A stretch of 64,000 nucleotides of DNA, taken from NCBI GenBank assembly GCA_003255025.1, contig QANY01000261.1, positions 1,239,541 through 1,303,540 of the forward strand. Direction: 5' to 3'. Source of the DNA: Datisca glomerata. Taxonomy: Eukaryota; Streptophyta; Magnoliopsida; Cucurbitales; Datiscaceae. Positions 21,671 through 32,350 of the stretch are shown in pieces (position 1 is the first letter of the stretch; each line of letters starts with the position of its first letter). The notes under the pieces were generated by a model. It did not search any database. It was not told the DNA's origin and saw only the letters and a list, made by a program, of their open reading frames with translations. The position numbers and the translations under genes are program-made.

Positions 21671-23097
21671 TTTCTAACTTCCTTACTTGTGATTGTTTAT
21701 TGGATAGTCAAGATGGGGTCTAGGCCCCAAGCCTAAAAAAATATAATTAAGGGAAGTCTTCGACTCCACAATTGGCCCTTAAGGCTCTAATTAAAGATGG
21801 ATCTTCTACTCATAACCGAGCCCAATTAATAATACTTGGATTCATCAAACCCAATTATAAATCCGCTCTAGTCAATCAGTTTGACCCCTTCTTAATTGCT
21901 CAACCCTTTGATGCCCAATTGCTTGACCAACCAATTACAAAATACAGAAAATAATCCTCTTATTTTCAAAAAAATGCCCAGTAAAAATCTCCTTCATATT
22001 GAGCCTCCATTTGCTCATTTGAAAGGTCCTGCCCAAATTACCGAAGCTCACTTCATTCCAAAATTCCATTATGTCCCTGGACAAAAAGACAAAACTCTCA
22101 GTTTCTACAAAGACATTCTCTTAGAAACATAATCCATAAATATTAGCTCAATCAAAGTTTTATAGGAAAGATCATCTATCATTTCTTCTACTTTCTCAGA
22201 ATCATAACCGTAGAGGATTTGAAAGTCCATCCTTTAGCTTTCAAAATACTTTTAAATAAAAAACAAAATGATTATTTTGACTAAATTGATGCTTGGCATA
22301 TGATTTTCATGCATCAAAATAGTGATTTTCCCATTCGTAGTTTTTAAATTTTGATAAGAATTTCAAAATTAAATTTCCAAAATGGTTCTTAGGATGGTGG
22401 TCTATCCATGGCCCTGTCTTAGAATTACTTCAAATTGATTTTCAAAAAAGTTTTAATTTATTTCTAAAAATATACAAACCCTCATCAATTGATGTTTCTT
22501 TTCCCCAACTACTCTGCTTTACAAATAAATACAAAATACCCTAGAATTTAAAATGGCAATACTTAGTTGAAGATGAAATTCTCACTAGACAGTATTATGT
22601 TAAATGGTGGCATAAATTCAATACCCAAAAAATTATTGCTTCCATTAACTAGGAACTTGCAAATAACCACCCTCAATAAAAATCGGCAAAAAATGATTTT
22701 ACCCAGGCTCCTTTAAAAATTAATAAGTCCATTAGCCCAGATCCATAAATCAAACCATTCAGTCCCAATTCATCAAAAGAATCCAAACTCGAATCCAAAC
22801 CCCTTTCAAATGAAAAATCAAAAGTCATACAGTTTAAATCCAGAATAAAGCAAGAATTAATCCAAAAAAATGCTTATCCTCTTGGAAGATAATAATAATT
22901 CTGACTCTGAATTATATGTAGAGTCAAGTCACCCAATTATACCAAATATCTGAAAGGACCAACAATTAAGAGTTTTATCTTAGCAACTAAAGGATAAGAA
23001 AAAACTGAAGGGTCGCGTCCTACCATAATGAGCATATGATGCATTTCAAGACTCTCAAGACCCATTTGATGACATCAATCTCAATGATGATGAATAA
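21671..23097 (+). pseudogene. ORF2 of D+ with 5' replacement filler
   Basis: The filler block with AAGATGGGGTCTAGGCCCC at 21709-21727 replaces the first part of ORF2, exactly as in copy A. Readable pieces are 21772-21954 (LKALIKDGSSTHNRAQLIIL) and 21896-22132 (HIEPPFAHLKGPAQITEAHF). The tail is acidic, with TAA at 23095-23097. Stops and frameshifts lie throughout. Confidence 0.72.
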
Positions 23098-24311
23098 ATA
23101 AAATTAATTTACCTATGGAAAAATGCCATTGACAGATAATCAATCAATCAAGAAATTTGAAATAATATTTCAAATATCTTGATGGCTCTCCAACATAATG
23201 CAACGGCTATGATGATTTCTCCAACATGAATCAACAATCAAAGCACATTGAAGACACAAAGTCCAAGATAGCAATTATAGGAGGATAACTTTTCAAGACA
23301 ACAATTATGGCTTTTCCAACTAAAGCAACGATGAAGACAAAGTCCAAGATAACAATTATCAAGGAATCTTTGCATTTTGTCTTCTTCTGCAATTATTGTA
23401 TTAGTCAAATAATTAGGCAACTATTTGTCCTTTTTACTATTCTTAGTCAAAAGTTGTAACGTAAAATGTTATTACTCTCCCTTTTTTTCTCAGAACTCGT
23501 TTTCACTCCTAACAATTTTGAGAGAAAAACTTGTTTTGAAAACAAAGCATTTATCTTCCTCCTCTTTTATAATCTTTTCTTCTTTCTTCTCAACATTTAT
23601 TAGTGAGCGGGAGAACTAATTAGTCATTGCAAATTAATTTCTTCAAATTCTTGTAAAGTGTAATCTTACTCCAATAACAATTTTACTTATTTCTATACCC
23701 TTTATTTAATTACTTAAATTATATGCAAATCCATCTCTTTTGGTATCAGAGCTAAACCTGGTAGGGTATTTACTATTGCTTAATTATTGTTCTTCACCAC
23801 CAAAGTGGTTGGTTATTGTTGCTTAATTGCTTACTTGAATAATTACTTTTATTTAAACTGATTCTCTGCCCGTGGCTGGTTATTTTTGGTATCACAGCTA
23901 AACCTGGTAGGGTATTTACTGTTTAATACTTGTTCAATACTCTGCATAATTATTGTTATTCACCACCCAAGTGGCTGGTTATTGTTGCTATTGTTGCTTA
24001 CTTACTTCTTTGAATAATTATTTTTATTTAATTTGACTCTCGGGCCAAGGGGCTGTTTATTGTTATAATTGATTATTTCTCTGTAATCTTTGTTTTTCTA
24101 ATCTATGAATCTGATGTATCAGTTTTTATTTGGTTTACTTTAGGCACCCCGCTAAGACCTTTTAGATACATAAATCTTGATGGTAGAGTAGTTGTAAAGA
24201 CAAAGAGGAGAAGAGTGACTTCATAGGAGGTTGTATAAGTCATAGCAGGTTTAAGAATCAAAATACATGATGAAATTTTCAATCATAAGAATAATTTAGT
24301 TATTTTGAGCA
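23098..24311 (+). promoter_or_regulatory. Leader of copy C with duplicated primer-binding site
   Basis: Intergenic region between D+ ORF2 and copy C movement protein. It contains reiterated 'acaaagtccaagata' motifs (23250-23362) and the transcript-start region, but the roughly 100-bp TATA segment is deleted near 23475. The tRNA-Met primer site TGGTATCAGAGC is perfect at 23741-23752, and a second copy with one change (TGGTATCACAGC) lies at 23887-23898 because about 146 bp are duplicated. The 'caagtggctgg' leader motifs and the leader reading frame (24100-24315) follow. Confidence 0.75.
23741..23752 (+). promoter_or_regulatory. Primer-binding site for initiator tRNA-Met
   Basis: TGGTATCAGAGC is complementary to the 3' end of plant initiator tRNA-Met, the minus-strand primer of caulimovirids. 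The same site occurs at 48476-48487 and, with changes, at 23887, 43010 and 52413 on the plus strand and 6871 and 39145 on the minus strand. Confidence 0.85.
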
Positions 24312-25320
24312 ATGAGTAGATTATTTAGAATTAATTCTTCTTGTAGCAGTAAGAGTATATTAAATACAATACCAGATATAATTAATGAAGAATATTTTGA
24401 ATACTTACCTGATGATCAAGTAGATCATCGGGTTTGGAATATACCCAAAATCCCGAATAAAGAAATTTATAAATCAACATGGTCTGTTACTTCCTTCAAG
24501 CTTCAGCATCATATCAAAATAATTGAAAAAAAAATATATGCTCTTGAGAAAGAGCATGAAACTTATCAATTACTTTCTCCTAGTACAATTCAACATCACA
24601 TTGAAGAAGGATAATTTCCTTCACTTTTGTTTTGTCCAGATTGGATTTGAACCACTCATAAGGAGAGGCCTAAATACCTTTGTCTTGTTAGCCTTACGAG
24701 ATGCAAGATTTACAAATTTTAATGATCATATTTTAGGATTAATCAAATCTTCACTTTGTAATGGTCCAATTCATTTTGATTGTTTTCTAGATTTGTCTGT
24801 TAGCTTAACAGGCCCACATATTCTTAAATTCTTAACTTTGAATATTAAAACTAGTGGTTACCAAATCCTTGAACGTACCCAACCCCCAGCTTTGATTTTT
24901 AGAATACATTACAAAGTAATCAAAACTAATATGTATTTCTAAGCCATCAATAGGAGTCCAAAAAATTAAACCTTGTTGATTCAATCTGGCCAAAGTAATG
25001 TAAATATTAGAATCCCTAAAACCATTAGGTGGTCTGATATTACTTTGCCTACAAATTGGCTTTTAACCAATGACAGCCAACTCACTTCAATTCAACACCC
25101 AATTGAAGAGACTAATTATATCCTACAGTACATGGATGGTACTGTTAAAATTAATTTCAAATCTTCCAGATCTCAAAATAGGGATTTTAGCCAGTCTAGC
25201 ACTCCTAAGAATTCATTTTCTGAATCCACCACCAATACTTGTCAAGATCTTAGAATCCATCAATTGGAACAAAAATTAAAAAATAAAGAATTTAAAACTT
25301 AAAGGCATATCCACAAATTT
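24312..25320 (+). pseudogene. Movement protein region of copy C
   Basis: Open from ATG 24312 to 24614, then shifted frame 24523-24942 carrying the 30K-type core (LNTFVLLALRDARFTNFNDH), then 24973-25302 with NVNIRIPKTIRWSDITLPT. Only a few lesions separate the three pieces. It ends with the Gln/Ser-rich tail and IHQLEQKLKN. The role is cell-to-cell movement through plasmodesmata, inferred from family. Confidence 0.82.
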
Positions 25321-27640
25321 CTAAGTCATGTAGCCAATCTTTGATAATAGGATAGAATAATCAAACGAAATTGAATCACTAACTGAATCTTATTTCCAAG
25401 GAGCCATACCTTCTATCAATCCCCAATTTTTAGTTTTAAATACCCTAAGACAATAATACAAGCCTGATTGGGAAGGTCTAACCCAACACATGAATGACCC
25501 AGCCAATCTCAATAGACGTTATAGGTTCAGAGAGACTAACAATATGAATCAAATAAAAATCATCCTTGCTGAATGGAAGGCGTTCACGCAAGAATTTAGA
25601 GTTGATATGTTCTTCCTTGATTATATCAAGGATATTTACAAAAATAATTTTAAAGTAATTTCTAAAACCAAATGGGTCAAGGAAGTCTCCAATTGGGTGA
25701 CCACTATCCATCCCCCACCTGAAAAAAACATAATTAATCATAAAAATTCTTTAATCAATGTTTCTCCTTTTAAGATTTCAAAGGAAGAAGAACCCAATAA
25801 AAATGTTGTTGAACAACTCAATTACACAAATCAAAGTTTAATAACAATTGGAAAACAATTAGATAAAATTGAGAATAAGGTTGATGATCTTCATGAGCCT
25901 AAACCTAATGAATCTCTAAAAGAAACTCCTTTAATAAATCTTTCAGATAAAACTACTCTGAATATTCCTCCCCTCAATAAAAAGATTGATAAAATACTTC
26001 AAGAATTTAAGAATAAATATGTTGAGTCATCTTCTTCTGTTAAGGTAATAACCAAGATAGTAGTTTTGAATCAGAAATTCATTGGTTAGATTCCACCTAT
26101 CAATCATCCATAATTCATGAATCTTCAACCATTCATAATATTGAAGAAAAAATTTTAAAAATTAGTAAATAATAAATTAGAAAGGAAGTATCATAAAAAG
26201 CCTATTCCTCTAGATATTCAATTGACTGAATCTTCTTTAATCAATCAGTTTTCTGCTTCTGTAGAAAAATTATATAAATGGAATATTGATGGTCTTTTAG
26301 AACAGGAAGTCCTCAATAAAATACAGCACATGGCTATGGCAGCCAACAGTTACATTACCATACACAAATTACCTCACAATGAGGTAATAAAGTATTTGGT
26401 TACAAGATTCACAGGAATGCTTCATTCCTGGTGGGAAAAATATCTCACCGAAAAATCTAAAAATACCATCCTGACAGTAATAAAGATTGAGCTGAAGGAA
26501 CTCAAATCCCTGGAGAAGATCAGGAAACAATGCCTGATACTATTAATACACTCTTCTACATAGTAATTGAACATTTCATTGGAACGCCAAGTAACGTTAC
26601 TTCACGTATGCATGATCAATTAACCAATCTTAGGTGTCCTACTCTAAGTGATTTTGATTGGTAAAAAATATATTTTTGTCCAGGGATGATAGTAATCAAC
26701 CCTTTGGAAAGAAAAATTCATTAATTGATTATCAAATTTATTTGCCCATAAATTAGAATATTCCTTAGTGATGACCTAGGAAATATAGACTACAATAGTC
26801 TTATCTATGGTACAATTATCACTACAATATAGAAAGAAGGTCTAAGAATGTGTATAGACATGAAAATTAATAAACAAATTAAAAAGGAAAAGAAAATTAC
26901 CAAATATGAATTAGGCAATATCTATGAGGAATACGGATTACCTGCTATTGCTCCTTCCTAAAAGAATAGGAAATATTTTCATATAAATCCTAAAAGAATT
27001 TATAAACCTTATAGGAATTACACGAAAAAAAAAATAAAAAATTTGACAAATACTTTTTTAAGAATAAAAACTATTCAAGAAGAAAATTTAGTAAAAATTT
27101 TTCGATAAAAGTAAAATTAAGTGTTTTAAATGCTACCAGAATGGTCATTTTTCCAATACTTGCCCAGTCAAAAACAAAATCAATCAAGTAAAAATATCTT
27201 ACAAAGAAAAACAAGAATTGTTTCAAATTATAGAATCTATAGATTGCTATGAAAGTAGTAATGAAGATTTAGAAGAATTTGATTCTCTTGAATCTAATGA
27301 ATCAAACTCTTCAAGTTGTGAGAGTGATTCTCCTAACATCTCTATGGGGTGCGGAGCTAGATGTTGTCAGAAAAATATTAATGTTTTAAATAAAAATGAA
27401 GAACAAGAAAATCTTTTATTAGATTTAATTAGTACAATTAAAAATCCTGAATTAAATCAAGAATACTTGAAAGACTTAGGAAGGTAATTCAAAAGAAAGA
27501 AACTACTAAGTCTAATTATAACATAGCAAGCCTTTCACAAACTCTTGAAAAATTCAGCAAAGTTAAAGGAAAGGAAAGAGAAGTTAGTTGACAAGTAATT
27601 GAAAATATTAAAATTGAAATCAAATTATTAAAAGATTCAA
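25321..27640 (+). pseudogene. Coat protein region of copy C
   Basis: A 199-codon open stretch at 25490-26089 and a 113-codon one at 26222-26563 (with LHSWWEKYLTEKSKNTIL) give the amino half. The basic region is followed by a zinc knuckle at about 27119-27163 with all CCHC residues present and Tyr after the second Cys. The acidic stretch with a downstream Cys cluster (MGCGARCC) is open at 27218-27487. It would package nucleic acid in the virion. Confidence 0.82.
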
Positions 27641-28015
27641 ACATTGAATGCATATCAATTATGAAATCCCTAAAGTTCATATTTTCTAAGACAATGTATG
27701 TTTTAAAAAATAATTCGTTTTAGTAAAAATATGCCAAAAAAAGTATTTTGGGTCTACCATTCATTTCTTTACTGTATCATTTTACAACAAAGCATAATGT
27801 GATAATTGCTTATCCCATCGATGAACCTATCAAATTCAAATTTCTTTCTTTTTCTCACAACGAGAAATTGAAAACTTTAAAACAAAATTCTATTATTAAA
27901 ACTATAAACTTAATTTCTTGTAAAGAATAACAATTATGTTTTCTACAAGATGAAAGAAAATTCAAAAAATTTGAAGATCAACTTCAAAATCCTATTCTTC
28001 AAAAATAAATAAACA
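27641..28015 (+). pseudogene. Protease remnant of copy C, active site deleted
   Basis: A deletion at about 27640 joins the coat carboxy-terminal region directly to the second half of the protease, so the DSG triplet is missing. The segment 27748-27930 (GLPFISLLYHFT) is the flap-side and linker part. It could not cut a polyprotein. Confidence 0.72.
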
Positions 28016-28582
28016 AAAATCAGGATTTTGGCAAATCCAGAAAAATGAGAATGACTAATACCAAATTACATTTGGTAATTACAAATAGAATGTAATGCCT
28101 TTTAGACTTAAGAAAGCAACAATATTCCCGAAAATAATTTTCAATCAATATACTTATTTCCCAATTGTTCACATTAATGATGTTCTTACTTTCTCTAAAT
28201 CTATTGATCAAACCTGGAAATATCTTAAATTGTTTGCCAAAAAAATAAAACAAAATGTTTTAGTTATTTCTGCAAGTAAAATTAAATTATTTCAATTTAA
28301 GATTAGATTTCCAAGATTTGAAATTTATTATTCCATTATTAAAGTAATTAATCAAGTCATATAATTTACTTTATTAAATCAAGAATTTCTTATAAAATTG
28401 ATTGTAAAACTACAAAACATATTTTGGAAAAAGATGTAAAGACATTGCTCCAAACAAAAATTTTCCAAGTAACAGTCAAATTTTATCAATGATTTCAATA
28501 TTAAATTTATTCAAGACATTAATAATTAAATTCCTAACATCCTTGTATTTTTACAGGAAATCATTTCAAGATTCTGCCATGA
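28016..28582 (+). pseudogene. Truncated RT and RNase H end of copy C (class 1)
   Basis: Carries the palm only (28095-28364). The catalytic box is HIND (28170-28181), the 12-nt deletion before the HY/NYK block is present (about 28069-28079), and the RNase H deletion junction TTTATTAAATCAAGAATTTC lies at about 28369. The left deletion is slightly larger than in B and K. The polyprotein ends at TGA 28580-28582. Confidence 0.78.
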
Positions 28583-30393
28583 CAGAATTTAAAAATTCTG
28601 ACCTACTAGAATGTGGGAAGGTAAAACCCAGAATACTCAATCAAAATTCATTTTAAATAAAAAAAATTCAATGGTTAGGCGAGTATTTTTTGCTTAAAAT
28701 TCCCATTAATTAATTATGGTCATAATGAATTTAAATATCTAAAAAATGCATGGATTGATGAATTGGATAAAATTTTGGAAGAAGTTAGGTTGAAACATGA
28801 CTTCAATGCCGCACTAATTCAATGATATGAGAAATGTGGAAAAATAAGTTTTTACAAAGATAACGAAATATGTTATGATAATAAAAAAAAATTTATGGAC
28901 AAATAATTTTTAAAATTAATTTTTTTAGATAAAACAGTCAAAGAAATTTTTAAACTTGAAAGAACTTTCTTCGTCATGCCTGATGGGTTTCAAAAAAAGT
29001 CATAAGCATGCTATGACTTTTATAGAAGAGTCTTCTATAAAATAATCAATATCATTTTCAGAACTCATGTGAGGTTGATGAATTGTTCGATTATAGAAGA
29101 GTCTTCGACTCCACAATTGGCCCTTCAAACCTAAATTAAATAGCAGTTTTCTACTCCCAGACAAACCCAATTGACAATACTTGGGCCCATCAGACCCAAC
29201 TACCAATCAACCATGATCAACTAATTTGACCCATTCTCAATTACTTAACTTTTTGATGCACAATTAGTCAATCAACCAATTACAAAATACAAAAAATCAT
29301 CCCCTTGTTTCAGAAAAATTCCCAGTAAAAATCTCTTTTATGTTGGGCCCTCATTTGCTCATTTGAAAGATCCTCCTGAATAGAAAAAGCCCATTTTCTT
29401 TAGGACTTCCACTTTGTCCCTGGTCATAAGGACAAAAGTCTTAGTCTTTACCGAGATATTCTCTTAGAAATAAAATATGTTAATATTAGCTTAATAAAAA
29501 ATTCTGAAAAAATCATCTATCATTCCTTCTACATTCTCAAAATTATAACCATGAAAGAATGGAAAATTTATCCTTCAAGTCCAAAATATCATTTAAATAA
29601 AAAATAATATAATTATTTTTACTATATTAATGCTTGGCACATGATTTTCCTGCATTAAAATAATGATTTTTCCTATTCGTGGCCTTTGAATATTGATAAG
29701 AATTTCAAATTTTTTTAAATGGTTTTTAAGATGGTGATCCAACCATGGCCCTGTCTTAGAATTATTTATTTCTAAAAATATACAAACCCTCGTCGATTGA
29801 GGTTTCTTTTCCTCAATTACCCTTCTTTACAAATAAATACAAATACCCTGGATTTTAAAATGGAAATACTCAGTTGAAGACAGAATTCTCATCAGACAGT
29901 ATTATATTAAATGTGAGATATATTCAATACCTAAAATACCATTGCCTCCATTAATCAGGAACTTGCAAATCACCACCTTCAATTAAAATTGGCAAAAAAA
30001 TCCCTTTACCCAGGCTCCATTAAAAATTAATGAGTCTATTAGCCTAGATCCACAAATCAAACCATCCACTCCAAATTCATCAAAAGAATCCAAACCCTCT
30101 TCAAAAAGGGAAAATCAAAAGTCACGAAGCCTAAATCTAGAATGAAGCATGTATCAATCCAAAAAATTCCTTTTCTCTTGAAAGATAATAATAATTCTTA
30201 TCCTGAATCATCTGTAGAGTCAAGTCATCCAATTAAACCAAATATATGAATGGGCCAATCATCAAGAGTTTCCTCTCAGCAACTGTAGGATAAGAATGAA
30301 CTGAAGGGTCGCATCCTACCACAATGGGCATATGACACATTTCAAGACTCTCAAGATCCATTTGATGACATAAATCTCAGTGATGATGAATAA
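28579..30393 (+). pseudogene. ORF2 of copy C
   Basis: Starts at ATG 28579-28581, overlapping the TGA of the polyprotein. It is colinear with ORF2 in B and K but has many frameshifts and stops; no open stretch exceeds about 50 codons. The acidic carboxy end and TAA (30391-30393) are preserved. Function unknown. Confidence 0.68.
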
Positions 30394-30749
30394 ATAAAAA
30401 TAATTTACCTATGGCAAAATGCCATTGATGGAATAATCAATCAATTAAGAAATTTGAAATAATAATTCAAATATCATGATGGCTCTCCAGCATAATGCAA
30501 CAGTTATGATGATTTCTCCAACATGAATCAATAGTCAAAACACAATGAAGACACAAAGTTCAACATAGCAATTATCAAGGAATCTTTGCATTTTTGTTCC
30601 TCTGAAATTATTGTACAAGTTGTCGAATAATTAGGCAATTATTTGTCATTTTTACTATTCTAGTCAAAAGTTGTAATGTAAAATGTTTTTAGTTTGGTAG
30701 AAAAGTGCAGGTAAGTGATGAGTTCCTGGTGAACTCCACTCTCCTTGCC

Positions 30750-30757
30750 TATAAATA
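30750..30757 (+). promoter_or_regulatory. Viral TATA box in the copy E leader
   Basis: TATAAATA in the context GCCTATAAATAGG. The equivalent site in K is mutated (TATCAATA at 61551) and in the C leader it is deleted. Confidence 0.75.
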
Positions 30758-30885
30758 GGTTGCCCTCTCCCATTTGTTACTCAGAACTTGTTTTCCACTC
30801 TTAATAATTTTGAGAGAAAAACTTGTTTTGAAAATAAGGCATTCTTCTTCCTCCTCTTTTGAAAATTTTCTACTTTCTTCTCAAC

Positions 30886-30915
30886 ATTAATTAGTGAGCG
30901 GGAGTACTAATTAAT
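30886..30915 (+). promoter_or_regulatory. Conserved leader stem-loop
   Basis: ATTAATTAGT and ACTAATTAAT form a perfect 10-bp stem around a 10-nt loop (GAGCGGGAGT). Versions occur at 7001-7030 and about 18877-18904 (minus strand). It lies about 130 bp past the TATA box, inside the transcript leader. A role in termination, packaging or translation is unknown. Confidence 0.6.
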
Positions 30916-31208
30916 CGTTGTAAATTAATTTATTCAATACTTGTAAGTTTTAACCTTAATCTAATAAACAATTTTACTTTTGGTATCTTGCTTTTCTTAA
31001 TACCCATATTTTAAATTACTGTTAAATTATACGCCATTCCGCCTCTCCTGGTAAGGTATTTTACTATTTAATACTTGTTTAATACCTACATAATTATTGT
31101 ACTTCACCGCCTAAGTGGCTTGATATCGTTGCTATTGTTATTTACTTGCCTACTTAAATAATTATTTTTATTTAATCTGACTCTCCGCCCAAGCGGCTGG
31201 TTAATTTT

Positions 31209-31361
31209 ATGTTTGATTATTTTTCTGTAATCTTTGATTTTCTAATTTGTGAATATGACGTATCAGCTTCTAATAGGTTTGCTTCAGGCACCCCAATAAG
31301 ACATCTTATTGAAAATCCTCGGGTAGTTGTAGAGGCAAAGGGGAGAATAATGACTTCTTAG
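31209..31361 (+). CDS. Leader small ORF upstream of the movement protein, 50 codons
   Basis: ATG 31209 to TAG 31359-31361 (MFDYFSVIF...). The frame then stays open for 30 more codons to a TAG at 31452-31454 that overlaps the movement ATG (CATGAGTAG). The segment after the first stop (VGLRIKIHD...NHKNNL) is recognisable in the same frame in C, I, J, F and G, always with a stop (TAG or TAA) at the same place. The ATG is present only in E and F. It resembles no protein I know. It may be a leader peptide, a spliced exon or a readthrough frame. Confidence 0.4.
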   Translation: MFDYFSVIFDFLICEYDVSASNRFASGTPIRHLIENPRVVVEAKGRIMTS

Positions 31362-31446
31362 GATGTTGTAAAAGTCATAGTAGGTTTAAGAATCAAAATA
31401 CATGATGGGATTATCAATCATAAGAATAATTTAGTTATCTTGAGTC

Positions 31447-32350
31447 ATGAGTAGATTATTTAGAAGTAATACTTCTTGTTGCAATAAGTCAACAATAAAT
31501 ACAATACTAGACATAATTAATGAAGAACATTCTGAATTAGCAGATGATCAAGTATATCATAGGGTATAGAATATACCCAAAATCTCTTGTCAAAAAATTT
31601 ATAAATCAACATGGTCTGTTGCTTCCTTCAAACCTCAACATCACGTAAAAATAATTAAAAAATATATGCTCTTGGGAAAGAGCATGAAACTTGTCAATTA
31701 CTTTCTTCTAATGCAATTAACATCACATTGAAGAAGGATATCATTTCCTTCACTTTGGTTTTGTCCAGATTGGAGTTAAACCACTCATAAGGGGAGGCCT
31801 TAATACCTCTGTCTTATTAACATTGCATGATGCAAATTTACAAATTTTAATGATAGTATTTTAGAATTAATTGAATCCTCACTTTGCAATGGTCCAATCC
31901 ATTTTGATTGTTTTTCAGATTTGACTGTTAGTCTAGCAAACCCCCATATTATTAAATCTTTAACTTTGAATATCAAAACTAGTGGTTACCAAATCCTTGA
32001 AGGTGCCCAACCCCTAGCTTTGATTTTTAGAATACATTACAGAGTAACCAAAACCAATATGAATTTCCAAGCCATCAAAGTCAACCCACTTTTTGATTCA
32101 GAACTACTTTCATTGGCTTTTAAACTATGAAAGTCAAGCCGCTCAAATTCAACACCCAATTGAAGATCTTTATTATATCCAGTAGTACTGGAATGGTACT
32201 ATTAAAATTAATTTCTAATCTTTTAGCTCTAATCCCCAAATTAGGGAGTTTAGCCAGTCTAACAAACCTAGAACTTCATTTTCTGAATCCACTGTCAGTA
32301 ATAGTCAAGATCTTAGAATCCATCAATTAGAACAAGAATTAAAAAATTTT
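31447..32350 (+). pseudogene. Movement protein region of copy E
   Basis: Begins MSRLF at 31447 but has early lesions. Open pieces are at 31921-32130 and 32127-32330. It contains the SGYQILEGAQPLALIFRIHY block and the shared carboxy tail. It is shorter than F because of an internal loss near 32090. Confidence 0.72.

Larger units (their letters stand above)
20522..23097 (+). mobile_element. Endogenous pararetrovirus copy D+
   Basis: Plus-strand fragment beginning in the protease/RT linker and ending at the ORF2 stop (23095-23097). It is followed directly by a leader and copy C in tandem. It shares the ORF2 filler junction with copy A (class 2). It keeps the amino half of RT that class 1 copies lack, but has lost the RNase H middle. 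Confidence 0.85.
24312..30393 (+). mobile_element. Endogenous pararetrovirus copy C
   Basis: The most complete plus-strand copy: movement, coat, protease remnant, truncated RT/RNase H and full-length ORF2, flanked by leaders on both sides (23098-24311 and 30394-31446). Arranged in direct tandem with D+ before and E after. Deletion class 1. It covers every coding region in order, although RT is gutted. Confidence 0.9.
30394..31446 (+). promoter_or_regulatory. Promoter and leader of copy E (best preserved)
   Basis: In order: reiterated upstream motif remnants (30540-30580), a TTCCTGGTGAACTCC block (30723-30737), TATA at 30750-30757, a pyrimidine-rich start region, hairpin 30886-30915, the primer-site region, two 'cgcc-aag-ggctggtta' motifs (31110 and 31187), a leader ORF (31209-31361) and the movement protein ATG at 31447. 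The primer-binding site itself is deleted at about 31049, so this leader could be transcribed but not primed. Confidence 0.75.

Noticed and set aside
23741..23752. Considered a tRNA gene fragment
   Set aside because: Only 12 bases match the tRNA 3' end and the context is a viral leader, so it is a primer-binding site.
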